Shown piece by piece: positions 51,712 through 60,772 of a stretch of DNA of 64,000 nt (position 1 is its first letter; each line of letters starts with the position of its first letter). The stretch comes from Chloroflexota bacterium. GTDB taxonomy: Bacteria; Chloroflexota; Anaerolineae; UBA4142. A program made the position numbers and the translations under genes. The notes beneath the pieces were generated by a model that saw only the letters and a list, made by a program, of their open reading frames with translations, did no database searches and was not told the DNA's origin. The DNA lies in contig JACRMI010000027.1 in assembly GCA_016215025.1 (NCBI GenBank), positions 62,001-126,000 of the forward strand, in the 5' to 3' direction.

Positions 51712-54700
51712 ATGAAGTACAGAATTCTTGCGCTCGTCAGCATGATGGTCCTATTGGCAATCACGCCAACTTTTGCGCAGGGACCCGATAAATTCAAAGC
51801 CACTCCGCTTTCGCCCATCTCTGTCCAAGGTGGAGCCAAGTCCGTTCAGCCCCAGTCACTCCAACCCAACGCTCAAAACGCAGTGAATGTGATTGTCAAG
51901 CTCAAAGGCGAAGCGCTGGCCGATTATCGCGGTAGTGTCCCAGGGCTACCAGCCACCAGCCCATCGGTAACCGGAGCCGCTCGACTTGATACCGAGTCGC
52001 CGAATAGCAAGTCCTATCTCAACTACTTGAGTAAAAAGCACAGCGACTTGGAGAAAAATCTCGCCAAGTTCGTGCCGGAAGCAAAAACCGGACAACGTTT
52101 TGATGTCGTTCTGAATGCCGTGTCCGTCCGCGTGCCAGCCGATAAAGTGAAAGCATTGGCGGCCATGCCCGATGTCGAAGCGGTATACCCGGACGAATTG
52201 TTGAAACTCGATACGGAAAACAGCCCGCAGTTCATCGGCGCGACCGCGATTTGGAATCAACTGGGTGGGCAGCAGAATGCCGGCGAGAATGTGATCGTCG
52301 GCGTGCTCGATACCGGTATCTGGCCCGAGCATCCATCGTTTTCCAACCCCGACCCAGCCGGGAAAGCGTATGGCGCGCCTCCGCCTCCTCCCTCGAACGT
52401 TCCCCGCCAGTGTAAATTCACCGGCGGCGCAAACCCCGGCCCAGCGTTCACCTGCAATAACAAATTGATCGGCGCCTATCGCTTCATGTCCACGTACGAA
52501 GCCGTAATCGGACTGAATCCTGGCGAGTACACAACCGCGCGAGATGACGATGGTCATGGAACGCACACGTCCAGTACTGCGGCCGGAAATGGCAAGGTCG
52601 AGGCGAGTATCTTTGGGATTCCGCGCGGCACGATTTCCGGCATTGCGCCACGCGCGCGCGTTATCATGTACAAAGTCTGCGGAGCACAAGGTTGCTTTAG
52701 CAGTGACTCGGCGGCCGCCGTCCAGCAAGCGATCAAAGACGGTGTCAACGTCATCAACTTTTCGATCAGTGGCGGTACGAATCCCTATGCCGACGCAGTT
52801 GAGCAAGCGTTCTTGCAAGCATACAGTGCTGGCGTCTTTGTCGCCGCTTCAGCTGGCAATGCGGGACCAACCGCCGAAACCGTGGCGCATCGCGGACCTT
52901 GGGTGACCACTGTTGCGGCAAGCACAGAAAATCGCGCATTTCAAAATACAGCGACGATCACAGCTGATGGTGGCGCTAGTCTTGTGCTAAAAGGCACTTC
53001 GATTACCAAGGGTGTAGGTCCGGCGGCAATCTTTGTGCCACCGACCGATGTGCGTTGCGATACGCCATTCGCGGCGGGGAGTGTAGCAGGCAAAGTCGTC
53101 GTGTGCCAGCGCGGTAATACCGGTCGCGCACAAAAAGGTTACAATGTCCTTCAGGGCGGCGCTGTCGGTATGATTCTCTACAACCAATCGACTGCCGTGA
53201 CGGATGTCGAAACCGACAATCACTATTTGCCGACCACTCACATCCAATTCACCGATGGTCAAGCGTTGCTCAGTTTCATTGGCTCGCATGCGAATGTCAA
53301 AGCGACTCTTACTCAAGGAGCCAAAGTATCTGCCAAAGGTGACGTGATGGCGTCGTTCAGCTCGCGCGGCGGGCCTGCTCAGACCATCGGCATCAGCAAA
53401 CCAGACATCACTGCGCCCGGCGTGCAGATCCTTGCCGGAGCGAGTCCGCAACACCTTAGCCCAGCGAACGGCGGTGTAGCTCTTGGCCCGCAAGGCGAAT
53501 TGTTCCAAGCGATTGCCGGTACGTCCATGTCCAGCCCGCATATTGCCGGGGCGGGCGCGCTCATCAAAGCGCTGCATCCGAACTGGACACCGGGCCAGAT
53601 CAAATCGGCTTTGATGACGACCGCGTGGACCCAGGTGGTCAAAGAAGACGGCACCACGCCAGCCAACGCATTCGACGATGGTTCGGGGCGAGTCGATCTC
53701 AACGTTGCGGGTGATCCTGGGTTGACCTTTGATGTGAGTGCCGCGGACTATGTGGCTCATGCAGCCGATCTATGGAACGTGAACTATCCCAGTGTGTATG
53801 TGCCCGTCATGCCAGGCGTGATTACGGTTCAACGCACGGCCAAGAGTTTGCTCGGAAGCGACAGCCATTGGAAGCTGAAGGTCGTCGCACCTGCGGATGT
53901 CAAGATCAAAGTGCCAGACGAACTCGAAGTCAAGCCCGGCGGCAGCAAGACATTCGACATTACAGTTGACGCGCGAGATGTTCCACTCGGACAAACGCGC
54001 TTTGCGACGCTTTACCTCGACCAAAACGAAGGCAAGAACAAGCGCTCGCTGCATATCCCGATCACCATCGTTCGCAAGCAACCCATTGTCAACCTCACCA
54101 GTTCTTGCAACCCAGCTTCGTTCCCCAAGGACGGCACGTCGAATTGTGTGATTACGTTCAACAACACCAGCTTTAGTAATGCCAACGTCGAAGTGAACAA
54201 CAAATTGCCGGAGCAGCTCAAGCTAGTCAAGGGCAGCGTGGTTGGCGGAACCTCGAACGACGAAAATAAAATCAGCTTCAAAGGTACGTTGCAGGGACAA
54301 CAACCACCGAATGTACAAATCGGAACGACGACAACCACTCCCGCGGGTGGTTACTTGCCCTTGTCGGCGTTCGGAATAACACCCATTGCGGGTATGGGCG
54401 ATGAGACTATCGCGAACTTTAATGTCCCAGCGTTCAGCTTTGGCGGCGAGAGCTTTACGCGCGTGGGTGTCGTAAGCAATGGCTACGTCATCGTGGGCGG
54501 CGGAACTTCGGCGGATGTCCAGTTCATCAATCAAAATCTACCGAATGCTACTCCACCCAACAACGTCCTAGCTCCCTTCTGGACGGACCTGAATCCAGCA
54601 TTCGGCGGTGCGATCCGGATCGGCACACTGACTGACGGTGTCAACACCTGGCTTGTCGTGGACTTTGCGGGCGTGCGAGAATACAGCGCGGCCAAAACCG

Positions 54701-55041
54701 ACACGTTTGAAGTGTGGATTCGATTGGGCACCACCGAAGATGTCACCTTTGTCTATGGTACGTTACAGGGCAATGGTGATGCTGGTTTCTTGACGGTGGG
54801 CGCAGAAAATCGATTTGGCAACCGGGGTCAGAACTATTACTATAACGGCACCGGCACCTTGCCGACGACAACCACGCAACTGCGGGTTACGACGACGCCC
54901 GGCACCCCCGGCGAAACGCGCACGATCAAATTCTCCGTCAAGGGAGAAAAGACCGGCGCATGGGTCAATTACACCGAATTGACTAGCAACTTGTTCCAGG
55001 GAATCAACATCGCTCGCTTTGCCGGAAGTGTCACCAAGTAA
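51712..55041 (+). CDS. Secreted subtilisin-family serine protease (S8)
   Basis: 1109 aa. Signal peptide 1-23 (ends TFAQG); inhibitor I9-like propeptide ~60-160; catalytic domain ~165-660 with Asp in VGVLDTGIWPEHPSF, His in DDDGHGTHTSSTAAG and Ser in IAGTSMSSPHIAGAG; a protease-associated (PA) insert near 430-520 (VVCQRGNTGRAQKGYNVLQGGAVGM); then a fibronectin III-like domain (~690-780) and two beta-rich C-terminal modules ending FAGSVTK. It is a plant-cucumisin-like layout. ATG 51712 follows CAGGAGGGAAACCAAC. Likely digests extracellular protein. Confidence 0.93.
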   Translation: MKYRILALVSMMVLLAITPTFAQGPDKFKATPLSPISVQGGAKSVQPQSLQPNAQNAVNVIVKLKGEALADYRGSVPGLPATSPSVTGAARLDTESPNSKSYLNYLSKKHSDLEKNLAKFVPEAKTGQRFDVVLNAVSVRVPADKVKALAAMPDVEAVYPDELLKLDTENSPQFIGATAIWNQLGGQQNAGENVIVGVLDTGIWPEHPSFSNPDPAGKAYGAPPPPPSNVPRQCKFTGGANPGPAFTCNNKLIGAYRFMSTYEAVIGLNPGEYTTARDDDGHGTHTSSTAAGNGKVEASIFGIPRGTISGIAPRARVIMYKVCGAQGCFSSDSAAAVQQAIKDGVNVINFSISGGTNPYADAVEQAFLQAYSAGVFVAASAGNAGPTAETVAHRGPWVTTVAASTENRAFQNTATITADGGASLVLKGTSITKGVGPAAIFVPPTDVRCDTPFAAGSVAGKVVVCQRGNTGRAQKGYNVLQGGAVGMILYNQSTAVTDVETDNHYLPTTHIQFTDGQALLSFIGSHANVKATLTQGAKVSAKGDVMASFSSRGGPAQTIGISKPDITAPGVQILAGASPQHLSPANGGVALGPQGELFQAIAGTSMSSPHIAGAGALIKALHPNWTPGQIKSALMTTAWTQVVKEDGTTPANAFDDGSGRVDLNVAGDPGLTFDVSAADYVAHAADLWNVNYPSVYVPVMPGVITVQRTAKSLLGSDSHWKLKVVAPADVKIKVPDELEVKPGGSKTFDITVDARDVPLGQTRFATLYLDQNEGKNKRSLHIPITIVRKQPIVNLTSSCNPASFPKDGTSNCVITFNNTSFSNANVEVNNKLPEQLKLVKGSVVGGTSNDENKISFKGTLQGQQPPNVQIGTTTTTPAGGYLPLSAFGITPIAGMGDETIANFNVPAFSFGGESFTRVGVVSNGYVIVGGGTSADVQFINQNLPNATPPNNVLAPFWTDLNPAFGGAIRIGTLTDGVNTWLVVDFAGVREYSAAKTDTFEVWIRLGTTEDVTFVYGTLQGNGDAGFLTVGAENRFGNRGQNYYYNGTGTLPTTTTQLRVTTTPGTPGETRTIKFSVKGEKTGAWVNYTELTSNLFQGINIARFAGSVTK

Positions 55042-55087
55042 ATCGGCAGAACTCGCTAGACCCAAGCCGATTCTTTAAAAGAACGAA

Positions 55088-55120
55088 CAACGGCGGATCA
55101 GATCGAATGGTCCGCCGTTG
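55088..55120. terminator. Terminator between convergent genes
   Basis: CAACGGCGGA and TCCGCCGTTG are exact 10-bp arms; the T run after it (TATTTC) is weak. It lies after the subtilisin gene and before the end of the convergent lipoprotein gene. Confidence 0.65.
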
Positions 55121-55151
55121 TATTTCAGAGTGAGTGAATTTTTCTACCCGA

Positions 55152-55727
55152 TTAAGAAGGTTTGCAAAGGAACGGTGCGCGGTTGCCGCCGCTGTGATAC
55201 TCGTAGACATCGCCCTTGGCGCGTAACTGAATCAACAGTCCGTCCACCAAGACTTGGGGATACATCATGCCCGGCTGAGGACAGCCCAGACTCCCGTCGG
55301 GCCACGTGACCGTTTGCACTTGAACGAGCGTAATCTGATCTACGCTAATGCCCGACCGTTTAGCCAGGTCGTCCTTGGCTTGCGCCACGATTTTTTCCAA
55401 AATAGGGTCCAGGGGTAGAGGAACAGGTACGCCAGTCATACTTGGTTTATCCTTTCCGATTATGGGTTCGGTTGGCGAAATTGGGCTGACCGTCCAGACT
55501 GGAGTGGTTGCCGGCGTGGGCAACAATATCGCAGTGGGTAAGCTAGTAGGCAGGGCAGGCAATCCTCCGGCTGGAGATGGGGTGACTGCGCTATCGGTTC
55601 TGCTCGGAATTGGAGTGCCTGGAGAAGTTGGAGTGACGTTGTTCGATGAAGATGCGACCGGACTACAGCCGACCAGAGCCATTATCATCAACAATCCAAT
55701 GAAAAACTGGAATGGTATGTTTTTCAC
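55152..55727 (-). CDS. Lipoprotein of unknown function
   Basis: A 191-aa exported protein. Signal VKNIPFQFFIGLLMIMALVGCSP with lipobox ALVGC; then a ~75-residue Pro/Thr/Ser-rich spacer; then a C-terminal ~85-residue domain with VQTVTWPDGSLGCPQPGMMY, YPQVLVDGLLI and VYEYHSGGNRAPFLC, which has two or three Cys likely paired outside the cell. I have seen the W-x-D-x-S-L-G-C-P-x-P-G pattern in other exported proteins but know no function. GTG 55727 follows GAGAGGAGACATTG; the longer ORF has no site. Confidence 0.75.
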   Translation of the reverse strand: MKNIPFQFFIGLLMIMALVGCSPVASSSNNVTPTSPGTPIPSRTDSAVTPSPAGGLPALPTSLPTAILLPTPATTPVWTVSPISPTEPIIGKDKPSMTGVPVPLPLDPILEKIVAQAKDDLAKRSGISVDQITLVQVQTVTWPDGSLGCPQPGMMYPQVLVDGLLIQLRAKGDVYEYHSGGNRAPFLCKPS

Positions 55728-55866
55728 CAATGTCTCCTCTCTTTCTAATCCTAATAGAATGACGCCATTTGAGTCAAAAGTGTTCCAGCGTCGACCGAAT
55801 GGTGGACAGATCAACTCTACCACAAATTGAGTCCCTTGTGTAGTATAATTCCTTGTAGAGGATTCT

Positions 55867-56661
55867 ATGTCAGCATCTCTTGGTTTTGATCGTGCCGTTT
55901 CGTACTACGACAAGTCGCGCGCCATTCCCGATTGGGTGTCTAGCGCCGTGACCGATTCGATCATCGAATTGGGGAAACTGACGCCACGCTCTCGTGTTTT
56001 GGAAATTGGAATCGGTACGGGGCGCATTGCGCTGCCGGTGCTCAAGCGCGGCCTGCCCGTTTGGGGAATCGATTTGTCGCTGGGGATGATGGCGGAGTTG
56101 CAAACCAAAATCGCGAATCGCGATTTGTGCGTGACGCTCGCGCAAGCCGATGCGAACGCGCTGCCCTTCCCGGACGCATCGTTCGATTGTGTGTATGCGG
56201 TGCATGTTTATCATCTCGTTGCGAATTGGCAGAAGGCGGTGCGCGACGCTTGGCGCACCGTCAAGCGCGGTGGATGCTTTCTCGTCACGTATCACAAACG
56301 CGATCCACAATCGCCTAACGCGAAATTGCGACGGCGCTTGTTCGAACTGGCGAAAGAACATGGAATCGATGCGCGGCGACCTGGTTCGCAATCGTACGAC
56401 GAATTGCGAAGCGAATTGGACAAGTTGAGTCCAACGCAATTGGTCGAGATTGCGCGTTGGCTCGAGCGGACAGTGACCGTATCGCAAATATTAGGCGAAA
56501 TCAGCAAGCGGCTGTTTTCGGATACCTGGATGATTCCAGAAAACGTATTGCCGCAGTTAATGCCGTCGCTCCGGGATTGGGCGCAAAGAGAATTTGGACG
56601 ATTGGATTATGCCGTGCGCGAGGAAGAAGAATTCTCGTGGATGGTGCTGCGGAAGGCGTGA
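55867..56661 (+). CDS. SAM-dependent class I methyltransferase
   Basis: A 264-aa cytosolic methyltransferase (Methyltransf_11/25 type). SAM-binding motif I is SRVLEIGIGTGRIALPVL, motif II region WGIDLSLGMMAEL, then ADANALPFPDASFDCVYAVHVYHLV (motif III) and WRTVKRGGCFLVTYH. The substrate cannot be told; similar proteins modify small molecules or quinones. ATG 55867 is the only start with a suitable upstream GAGGATTCT. The stop codon lies in the arm of the 56656 palindrome. Confidence 0.85.
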   Translation: MSASLGFDRAVSYYDKSRAIPDWVSSAVTDSIIELGKLTPRSRVLEIGIGTGRIALPVLKRGLPVWGIDLSLGMMAELQTKIANRDLCVTLAQADANALPFPDASFDCVYAVHVYHLVANWQKAVRDAWRTVKRGGCFLVTYHKRDPQSPNAKLRRRLFELAKEHGIDARRPGSQSYDELRSELDKLSPTQLVEIARWLERTVTVSQILGEISKRLFSDTWMIPENVLPQLMPSLRDWAQREFGRLDYAVREEEEFSWMVLRKA

Positions 56662-56705
56662 AAACGTGCGACGCACCTCCAAAGGTGCGTCGCACGTTTT
56701 CACGC
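56656..56705. repeat. Perfect 23-bp palindrome, likely bidirectional terminator
   Basis: GCGTGAAAACGTGCGACGC and its exact complement flank CCTCCAAAGG. The left arm includes the methyltransferase stop codon. It separates two convergent genes. Confidence 0.75.
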
Positions 56706-56708
56706 TGC

Positions 56709-58340
56709 TCACTTTACAATCAACGGCAAATAAATTTTCGATAAAGAAATCGGCGGCGTGCCTGCGCGCAGGTACGTGCCGCGTCCTGTGCCCCACAAGA
56801 TGCGCGCTTGGGATGTATTCGGCAGATCGTACGCAACGATTCCGGTGTGCGCTGTGCCAATGACAACTTCCAAATCGGTATCCGCATCGATGTTGGCGAT
56901 GGTTGGCGCGGCGAGTGTGCCATCCCAGGTTTGACTACCAGCGCGCGGCAAATCGGTTGCCGAAAGCAAAGAACCATTCCAACTCAAAATGATGAGTTGA
57001 CCTCCGGCGTTACTCCCCTTTTGGGTCCATGTTGTAAAAATCACTTCGGCTTTGCCATCGTTATCTAAATCGACAATCGCTGGCTCTGAGCCAAAGCGAA
57101 TGAAACTCTCGCTCGCTTGCTTGACGCGATAGGGCCAACTGCCGTGTTCGGTGCGGTCGAGCCAGTACGCGTGCAGCCGACCATCGTACGATTGATACAG
57201 AATCTCGCGGTAGCCGTCGCCGTCGATGTCTGCGACGACTGGATTCGGCATCACGGTTTCGATCACGTTATAATCTTCGGATAATGGCGCGGCAAATGCA
57301 TCCGGTGTCGGCAGATTTGTCCAGTCGAATCCATTACCCGCCCAGCGCGTCCGATCAGCGTGCAGGATGTACGGCGAATGAAATAGATCGGTGTACGGAG
57401 ATGTGCGGCAATCGTACTGATTCCCGATGATGATGATTTCGAGAACGCCGTCGTTGTTTACATCGGCGATGGTTGGCGCACTATCGGCAAAATTCGGACG
57501 CGGTTCAAGCGGCGGTTGTCCCGCCTCGCAATTCGCGTACCCGCGCAAATCGACCGCGTGATCGTAATGAAATCCTACGCGCGCCCACGTTTTGTTCAAT
57601 CCGCCGATTTGTCCGTACAGGACATTCGCGCGCAGCGGGGTTGCATCGTCGTTATACCCGGTGACGTAATGCACGTCGCTGGGACCGATCATCTCCGCGC
57701 GACCATCCCCGTCCAAATCGGCGAGCGACACATTTTCGTTAAAGCATCCGGCAGCATAACCGGTTGAGTTGGAATCGGTTTGGACAGGCCAGCCCGTTCG
57801 TACAACGCCGGTATGATCGTACAGAAACCATTGATTGTCGGAACGCGTCGAGCAAACGAGGATTTCCAGGTCACCGTTGGCGTCCACATCGGCGACGGCA
57901 AGACTCCGCAATTCATTCCCCGATGTGGGTTGCTGCGGCCAGCCCGCCAGAGTTGTCCCATCGAATTTGGTAATGGTGACCCAGCCACCACCGTGCGCCG
58001 TGACGATTTCCAAGTTGCCATCGTTGTTCACATCGGCGACGACCACACTAGGCCAGCCACGCTGAATCCCAGGATTATTTATGACCCACTGATCGGTCCC
58101 ATCCTCGCCGTTCGCGACGACGATGCGATAATCGGTCCAGATGACTTCGGGTTTGCCGTCGCTATCCAAATCGGCGACGGCAGGCGAGGCGTACCAACCG
58201 GTGCGACACCAGGTCGTTTTGCATCCGCCGTTTTGCCATTTGAGCACCGGCGGACTGATCGCGGTGGCGGCTGAATTAGTTTGGTTCGGACTGAGCAGAA
58301 TGAGGCAGACGCATGCAAATAGAATCGCGCGAAATTTCAT
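56709..58340 (-). CDS. Secreted FG-GAP/VCBS repeat protein with LPL-type tail
   Basis: 543 aa. Signal peptide 1-24 (MKFRAILFACVCLILL...NSA). The rest is built from about nine to ten repeats with the calcium-loop pattern DxDxDGxxEI: for example AVADLDSDGKPEVIW, VADVNNDGNLEIV, LADLDGDGRAEMIG, IVDLDNDGKAEVIF, IANIDADTDLEVV. This predicts a beta-propeller of integrin-alpha type. It ends SLSKIYLPLIVK, matching the tail of two other exported proteins here. Ligand and role are unknown. Confidence 0.85.
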   Translation of the reverse strand: MKFRAILFACVCLILLSPNQTNSAATAISPPVLKWQNGGCKTTWCRTGWYASPAVADLDSDGKPEVIWTDYRIVVANGEDGTDQWVINNPGIQRGWPSVVVADVNNDGNLEIVTAHGGGWVTITKFDGTTLAGWPQQPTSGNELRSLAVADVDANGDLEILVCSTRSDNQWFLYDHTGVVRTGWPVQTDSNSTGYAAGCFNENVSLADLDGDGRAEMIGPSDVHYVTGYNDDATPLRANVLYGQIGGLNKTWARVGFHYDHAVDLRGYANCEAGQPPLEPRPNFADSAPTIADVNNDGVLEIIIIGNQYDCRTSPYTDLFHSPYILHADRTRWAGNGFDWTNLPTPDAFAAPLSEDYNVIETVMPNPVVADIDGDGYREILYQSYDGRLHAYWLDRTEHGSWPYRVKQASESFIRFGSEPAIVDLDNDGKAEVIFTTWTQKGSNAGGQLIILSWNGSLLSATDLPRAGSQTWDGTLAAPTIANIDADTDLEVVIGTAHTGIVAYDLPNTSQARILWGTGRGTYLRAGTPPISLSKIYLPLIVK

Positions 58341-58400
58341 GCCTCGATTCTAGCAAGGCGAGCGCGCCGCGTAAATAGGAAATAAAGCGGCGATGACAAG

Positions 58401-59525
58401 CTATTTGGTGACGAGCGGCAAGTTGGTCATGTAATAGAAGTAGAGTGCGGTCTGCGCCGCCGTCGGTCCTCCGATTTGTTGGTTGAAGGTCGCAGAAACC
58501 AACACACGCACAGTTCCGGTGGCGCTATAGCTGCGTCCCAAGAAATCCGTGTGCGTCAAGCTCAATGTGTACGTCCCAGGAGTGTTCATGGTTTTGATGA
58601 GATCCGGCGTGGTGCTTTCGGTCACTCCGTTAAGCTGCCAGACGAAATTGCTGGCTGCATAGCTCATGTTCGCGCCGCGCGCTTTCCACGCCGACTGAAG
58701 ACGCAGCACGCTGCCTGCGGGGATGACGGTTGTGCCAACGTACTCTGCAACTCTCACATCTTCTGGATACATGATGTGCAAAGCCAGCTTGTCATAGTTG
58801 GTGAACCCCGCATCGCTATAGTTGCTGCCGGTTTGAACGCACAAAGGTGTGGATGCCGACGTGAACTGATAGTGCATCACCGAGTCTTTATCGTACGGCG
58901 TGATAAAGCCGCCTGACGCCGTGTGATATGCTCCATCGGTGGAAGGCACACAGCTAGCATTCTCATCAGTGCGAGCGTGTTCGTGCGATAGTCCCAGCGC
59001 ATGTCCGAATTCGTGCAAGGTATGATTGAGCCACGGGCTGGAGTTCGGCGGACCGCCTCGCAAGTTGCCATTGTCGTCGCCCAACCGCAAATTGTACACA
59101 CAGGGTCGATTGGCAGCCAAGTCGTCCGGCGCATTCGACCAACTGCTGTTGGGCTGGGACGTCATGGGACAACCAATGCCTGGCACGGCGTTCGATCCCA
59201 GGGTATAACCTACGTTCGAGAGAACAACGCGAATGTCGCCATCAAAATAGTCGTTCCCGTTCTGTTGCGGTACCGAACTGGGACACGCGCCGAGATAGTT
59301 GAAGCGAATGTTTGCCGCGTATTCAAATTCCTTGAGGTCGGTCAGAATTTCCTGCACGCGATTCAGGCGTGTGGTGACGGCGGTGCCGACGAAACAGACG
59401 CTAATCGTTTTCGACCGGACGCCATGAAACCAATACAGCGCGGCATCGGCGGGCTGGGCCAATCGCAGGAACAAGACCGCGCCCAACGTGATGAACACGC
59501 CGGTCAGGGTCAGGCGCGCGTTCAT
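58401..59525 (-). CDS. Secreted zinc metalloprotease (metzincin) with PKD-like domain
   Basis: A 374-aa exported protease. Signal peptide over ~1-32 (TGVFITLGAVLFLRLAQPADA). Catalytic motif LHEFGHALGLSHEHARTD has the HExxHxxGxxHE form with a Met-turn SVMHYQF, as in the astacin/matrixin group. Residues ~275-350 look like a small Ig/PKD module (GTYTLSLTHTDFLG). It ends MTNLPLVTK. Start ATG 59525 (MNARLTLTG) overlaps the stop of the upstream gene by four bases, so it is translationally coupled. Confidence 0.85.
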   Translation of the reverse strand: MNARLTLTGVFITLGAVLFLRLAQPADAALYWFHGVRSKTISVCFVGTAVTTRLNRVQEILTDLKEFEYAANIRFNYLGACPSSVPQQNGNDYFDGDIRVVLSNVGYTLGSNAVPGIGCPMTSQPNSSWSNAPDDLAANRPCVYNLRLGDDNGNLRGGPPNSSPWLNHTLHEFGHALGLSHEHARTDENASCVPSTDGAYHTASGGFITPYDKDSVMHYQFTSASTPLCVQTGSNYSDAGFTNYDKLALHIMYPEDVRVAEYVGTTVIPAGSVLRLQSAWKARGANMSYAASNFVWQLNGVTESTTPDLIKTMNTPGTYTLSLTHTDFLGRSYSATGTVRVLVSATFNQQIGGPTAAQTALYFYYMTNLPLVTK

Positions 59526-59965
59526 TGTCCAAATCCGACGGCCTGCATCAAGCGACAATCGCTCGACTGGCAGCCAATCGACGTGCCACTTGTGTCGGCA
59601 GGATCGTAGAGAATGCTGAGGGTGCGTCCCGCGACCTGGGCGGTGCTGATGACGCTCAAAAACCGTGCGGCCTTCGATGCGTCTGAGGTTGATACGACAA
59701 AGTAACTAATTCCGCCAACGGCAGTTTGGCATTGCACATGTACCCGTGAAGAGTACGTGACGATTTGTACTGGCGTGCAGAAAATCCAAGTGGCTGCCTC
59801 AGGAGCTTGGCTTACATTGCTCAACGTCTGCGATTCATCGCGCCCGATCTGCGCGGTGGCAGTAGGAACTCGCATGGGTTGGATCAGGAGCGTGAGCAGC
59901 ATACCACTCAGAACGAGAGCTGCATTTCGCATGATTGATCGAACAGACAGGTGGACGGTGAACAT
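59522..59965 (-). CDS. Small secreted protein coupled to the zinc protease
   Basis: A 147-aa exported protein. Signal peptide over ~1-38 (the hydrophobic stretch AALVLSGMLLTLLIQP, ending in PTATAQ). The mature part has TWIFCTPVQIVTYSSRVHVQC and SIGCQSSDCRL, four Cys that may form two disulfides. No family is recognised. ATG 59965 follows AAGGGGGAAACCAAACC. Its stop overlaps the protease start, suggesting that it is a partner, inhibitor or propeptide-like chaperone of the protease; that is inference from coupling. Confidence 0.7.
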   Translation of the reverse strand: MFTVHLSVRSIMRNAALVLSGMLLTLLIQPMRVPTATAQIGRDESQTLSNVSQAPEAATWIFCTPVQIVTYSSRVHVQCQTAVGGISYFVVSTSDASKAARFLSVISTAQVAGRTLSILYDPADTSGTSIGCQSSDCRLMQAVGFGQ

Positions 59966-60257
59966 GGTTTGGTTTCCCCCTTGAAAGATTTTTTCGTGTG
60001 GATGAGTATACGATCCCTGCATCAATCGATGGATGACGCGGATCATGTTTTCGGTTTGGATTCGGTGAGATCAAGAGAGCAGAAAAGAACCAGGGCGCAG
60101 AAGCACGCAAAAGACCGAAGGAGAGGCGTATAGTGCAAAGACGAAATTCTTCTGAGTAGCGAATTCGCAACATAGCCATCCATGTCCAGAACGGCAATCA
60201 GGATTGGACGCCAGCGATGTGGGGGAAACATTGCTCGCCTTCAGCAGCGTCGACGAA

Positions 60258-60286
60258 AGAATAACAGGAATCTGTGCTAGTGTCAA
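60258..60286 (-). promoter_or_regulatory. Promoter of the small protein/zinc protease operon
   Basis: Minus strand: TTGACA (60286-60281), 17-base spacer, TATTCT (60263-60258). The transcript starts near 60251, giving a leader of about 285 nt before ATG 59965, with GACGC/GGCGTC pairings near its 5' end. No gene is seen in 59966-60250. Confidence 0.65.
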
Positions 60287-60333
60287 TGACAAATGTTCGA
60301 TGAGCGGTCTTCCCCCTTGACAACCTGTGGTAT

Positions 60334-60360
60334 AATTGTACTAGTTAGATTAATACAATT
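60334..60360 (+). promoter_or_regulatory. Operator of the GntR/YtrA-type regulator
   Basis: Dyad AATTGTA (60334-60340) / TACAATT (60354-60360) with CTAGTTAGATTAA between, overlapping the TATAAT at 60331-60336. This is the usual layout of an autoregulated YtrA-family gene, whose binding sites have the form TTGTACTA-n-TAxTACAA. Confidence 0.65.
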
Positions 60361-60374
60361 TAGAAAGGCACACA

Positions 60375-60770
60375 ATGGAGCTCCGATTAGATCCCGACAG
60401 CGCGGTGCCCATTTATCTGCAAATCGTTCATACGATCAAGCATCAGGTCGCAACGGGACGACTCAAGCCGGGTGAACAGTTGCCGACCGTGCGCGAATTG
60501 GCGACCAATCTACGAATCAATCCAAACACGGTGGCAAGGGCATACGATCAACTGGATGGTGACAACGTGATTACAACTCAACAAGGGCGCGGCACGTACG
60601 TGCGCGAGCATCCTGACGAAGCGCATCTTTCGCGTGTGCGTCAGGAACAACTCAAAGCAATGATGGACGGCGTCGTCGGCAAAGCATTTAGCATGGGCTA
60701 TAGCGTCGACGAAGTGCGTGAAGCATTCGATGCGCAATTGGCGCGCTGGACGCGCATGAAGAAATCGTAA
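60375..60770 (+). CDS. GntR-family transcriptional regulator, YtrA subfamily
   Basis: A 131-aa DNA-binding protein. The winged helix-turn-helix has LRLDPDSAVPIYLQIVHTI, LKPGEQLPTVRELATNLRINPNTVARAYDQL and QGRGTYVRE. The short (~50-residue) C-terminal part is only a dimerisation helix, as in YtrA-type repressors, so it has no large effector domain. ATG 60375 follows GAAAGGCACACA. It leads the membrane gene cluster downstream and probably represses itself and perhaps that cluster. Confidence 0.88.
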   Translation: MELRLDPDSAVPIYLQIVHTIKHQVATGRLKPGEQLPTVRELATNLRINPNTVARAYDQLDGDNVITTQQGRGTYVREHPDEAHLSRVRQEQLKAMMDGVVGKAFSMGYSVDEVREAFDAQLARWTRMKKS

Positions 60771-60772
60771 GC

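Noticed and set aside
51946..52818. 290-aa minus-strand ORF inside the subtilisin gene
   Set aside because: Shadow of the protease catalytic domain; no ribosome site or recognisable motif.
60317..60336. TTGACA plus TATAAT as the GntR gene promoter
   Set aside because: The spacing is only 8 bases, so the two hexamers cannot act together; TATAAT may pair with a poorer -35 further upstream.
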